This document shows, one piece after another, positions 6,282 to 6,700 of a DNA stretch of 6,700 bases (positions are counted from its first letter, which is position 1; each line of letters starts with the position of its first letter). The notes under the pieces are model-generated. The model ran no database searches. It was not told where the DNA came from and worked only from the letters and a program-made list of their open reading frames with translations. Location of the stretch: NCBI GenBank assembly GCA_027037155.1, contig JALWBK010000248.1, forward strand, positions 1 through 6,700, written 5' to 3'. A program made the translations under genes and the position numbers. Source of the stretch: a bacterium. Lineage in GTDB: Bacteria; Thermosulfidibacterota; Thermosulfidibacteria; Thermosulfidibacterales; Thermosulfidibacteraceae.

Positions 6282-6700
6282 TTTTTCAACGCCTTCTGCG
6301 AACACAACGGTCTGCATGGAGTCGAGCACATTTTCTATGGATAGACTTATGTTCCTAAACGACTCGTAGAAGTGGGTTACGTTTTCGGAAACCTCCTGCG
6401 ATTTGCCTCTTATGAGAGAGGCTGTATTTGCTATTTGGGAAGTTGCTGCAGCTTGTTCCTCTGTAGTTGAGGATACCTTAAGGATGAGGTCATTCAAGGC
6501 TTTTATTTCATGGTAAACTTCCTCAAAGCTGTTGATAGCGTCCTCTGCCACTTCAACCTGTTCTTTAACAAACTCTATGGTTGATGTGGTTTTGGTTGTG
6601 ACCTCGTTTACCTTTTCCGATATCAGTGCCACCATCTGCTCAATATCTTTTGTGGCCTTTTGCGTCTGCTCTGCGAGCTTCCTAACTTCATCTGCTACAA
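5940..6700 (-). CDS. Methyl-accepting chemotaxis protein with C-terminal CZB zinc-binding domain (5' end outside window)
   Basis: The minus-strand frame is open to the window edge and starts within the chemoreceptor signalling tip: VADEVRKLAEQTQKATKDIE is read from bases 6698 to 6639. This is the region that contacts CheA and CheW. A long heptad-rich helix follows with STTEEQAAATSQIANTA (bases 6470-6420), the returning arm and likely methylation region. The last 110 residues or so (5940-6281) form a CZB domain: AHVLYVNRI with its His at 6258-6260, HETCDFGKF with Cys at 6168-6170, and SHRDVH with His at 6084-6086 and 6072-6074, the three-His/one-Cys zinc site of this family. CZB proteins sense zinc or, in some cases, oxidants such as hypochlorite through the Cys. 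The sensor and membrane parts are upstream, so it is unknown whether this one is soluble. There is no CheR-binding pentapeptide at the end. The promoter lies outside the window. Confidence 0.93.
   Translation of the reverse strand, partial: VADEVRKLAEQTQKATKDIEQMVALISEKVNEVTTKTTSTIEFVKEQVEVAEDAINSFEEVYHEIKALNDLILKVSSTTEEQAAATSQIANTASLIRGKSQEVSENVTHFYESFRNISLSIENVLDSMQTVVFAEGVEKMMNAIKAHVLYVNRILEFCIGIQVPEIDELVAITHETCDFGKFIASDEAKKLLDGKIDWKKVHTSHRDVHRFAAMCVEAKRRGDVSAVKEHTDVLAEAAYELIGELIRVIEKM

Noticed and set aside
6007..6369. Plus-strand open frame of 120 codons opposite the chemoreceptor
   Set aside because: The minus-strand reading gives the conserved chemoreceptor and CZB sequence; the plus frame is its shadow.

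Overview
The window looks like part of a compact chromosome from a thermophilic bacterium. Arginine is written almost entirely with AGG/AGA, ATA isoleucine codons are common, the proteins are rich in Lys and Glu, and neighbouring genes overlap by a few bases. The key lineage clue is a complete gene pair for di-myo-inositol phosphate (DIP), a solute typical of hyperthermophiles. Together with PyrR, a futalosine-type UbiA homologue and a zinc-binding chemoreceptor, this suggests a deep-branching chemolithotrophic lineage (Aquificota or Thermosulfidibacter-like). That placement is inference; nothing here proves the species.

Positions 2-3413 hold five plus-strand genes packed head to tail: the C-terminal part of a PpiC/SurA/PpiD-like peptidyl-prolyl isomerase or chaperone (cut by the window start), pyrR, pyrB (aspartate carbamoyltransferase), tsaE (tRNA t6A modification ATPase) and a ubiA-family prenyltransferase. 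Junctions are a 4-bp ATGA overlap, a 13-bp gap, another 4-bp ATGA overlap and a short overlap with a GTG start. The functions are unrelated (protein folding, pyrimidine synthesis, tRNA modification, quinone synthesis), as is usual for mixed operons in small thermophile genomes. No promoter for this string lies in the window.

Positions 3414-3527 are the only real intergenic space. They carry a very good sigma-70-type promoter (TTGACA and TTTAAT with an extended TG), a leader of about 66 nt with small hairpins, and a strong Shine-Dalgarno. This promoter drives a two-gene DIP operon (3528-5956): an archaeal-type inositol-1-phosphate synthase followed by a fused CTP:inositol-1-phosphate cytidylyltransferase / di-myo-inositol-phosphate-phosphate synthase. 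Together they convert glucose-6-phosphate to the phosphorylated form of DIP; only the final phosphatase is absent here.

Positions 5940-6700, minus strand, hold the C-terminal part of a methyl-accepting chemotaxis protein ending in a CZB (chemoreceptor zinc-binding) domain. Its stop codon lies inside the 3' end of the DIP synthase gene, giving a 17-bp convergent overlap with no visible terminator.

I found no RNA genes, CRISPR arrays, insertion sequences or clearly novel system. The most interesting parts are the DIP operon with its own promoter and leader, the tail-to-tail overlap, and a pyrR that has no obvious RNA target beside it.
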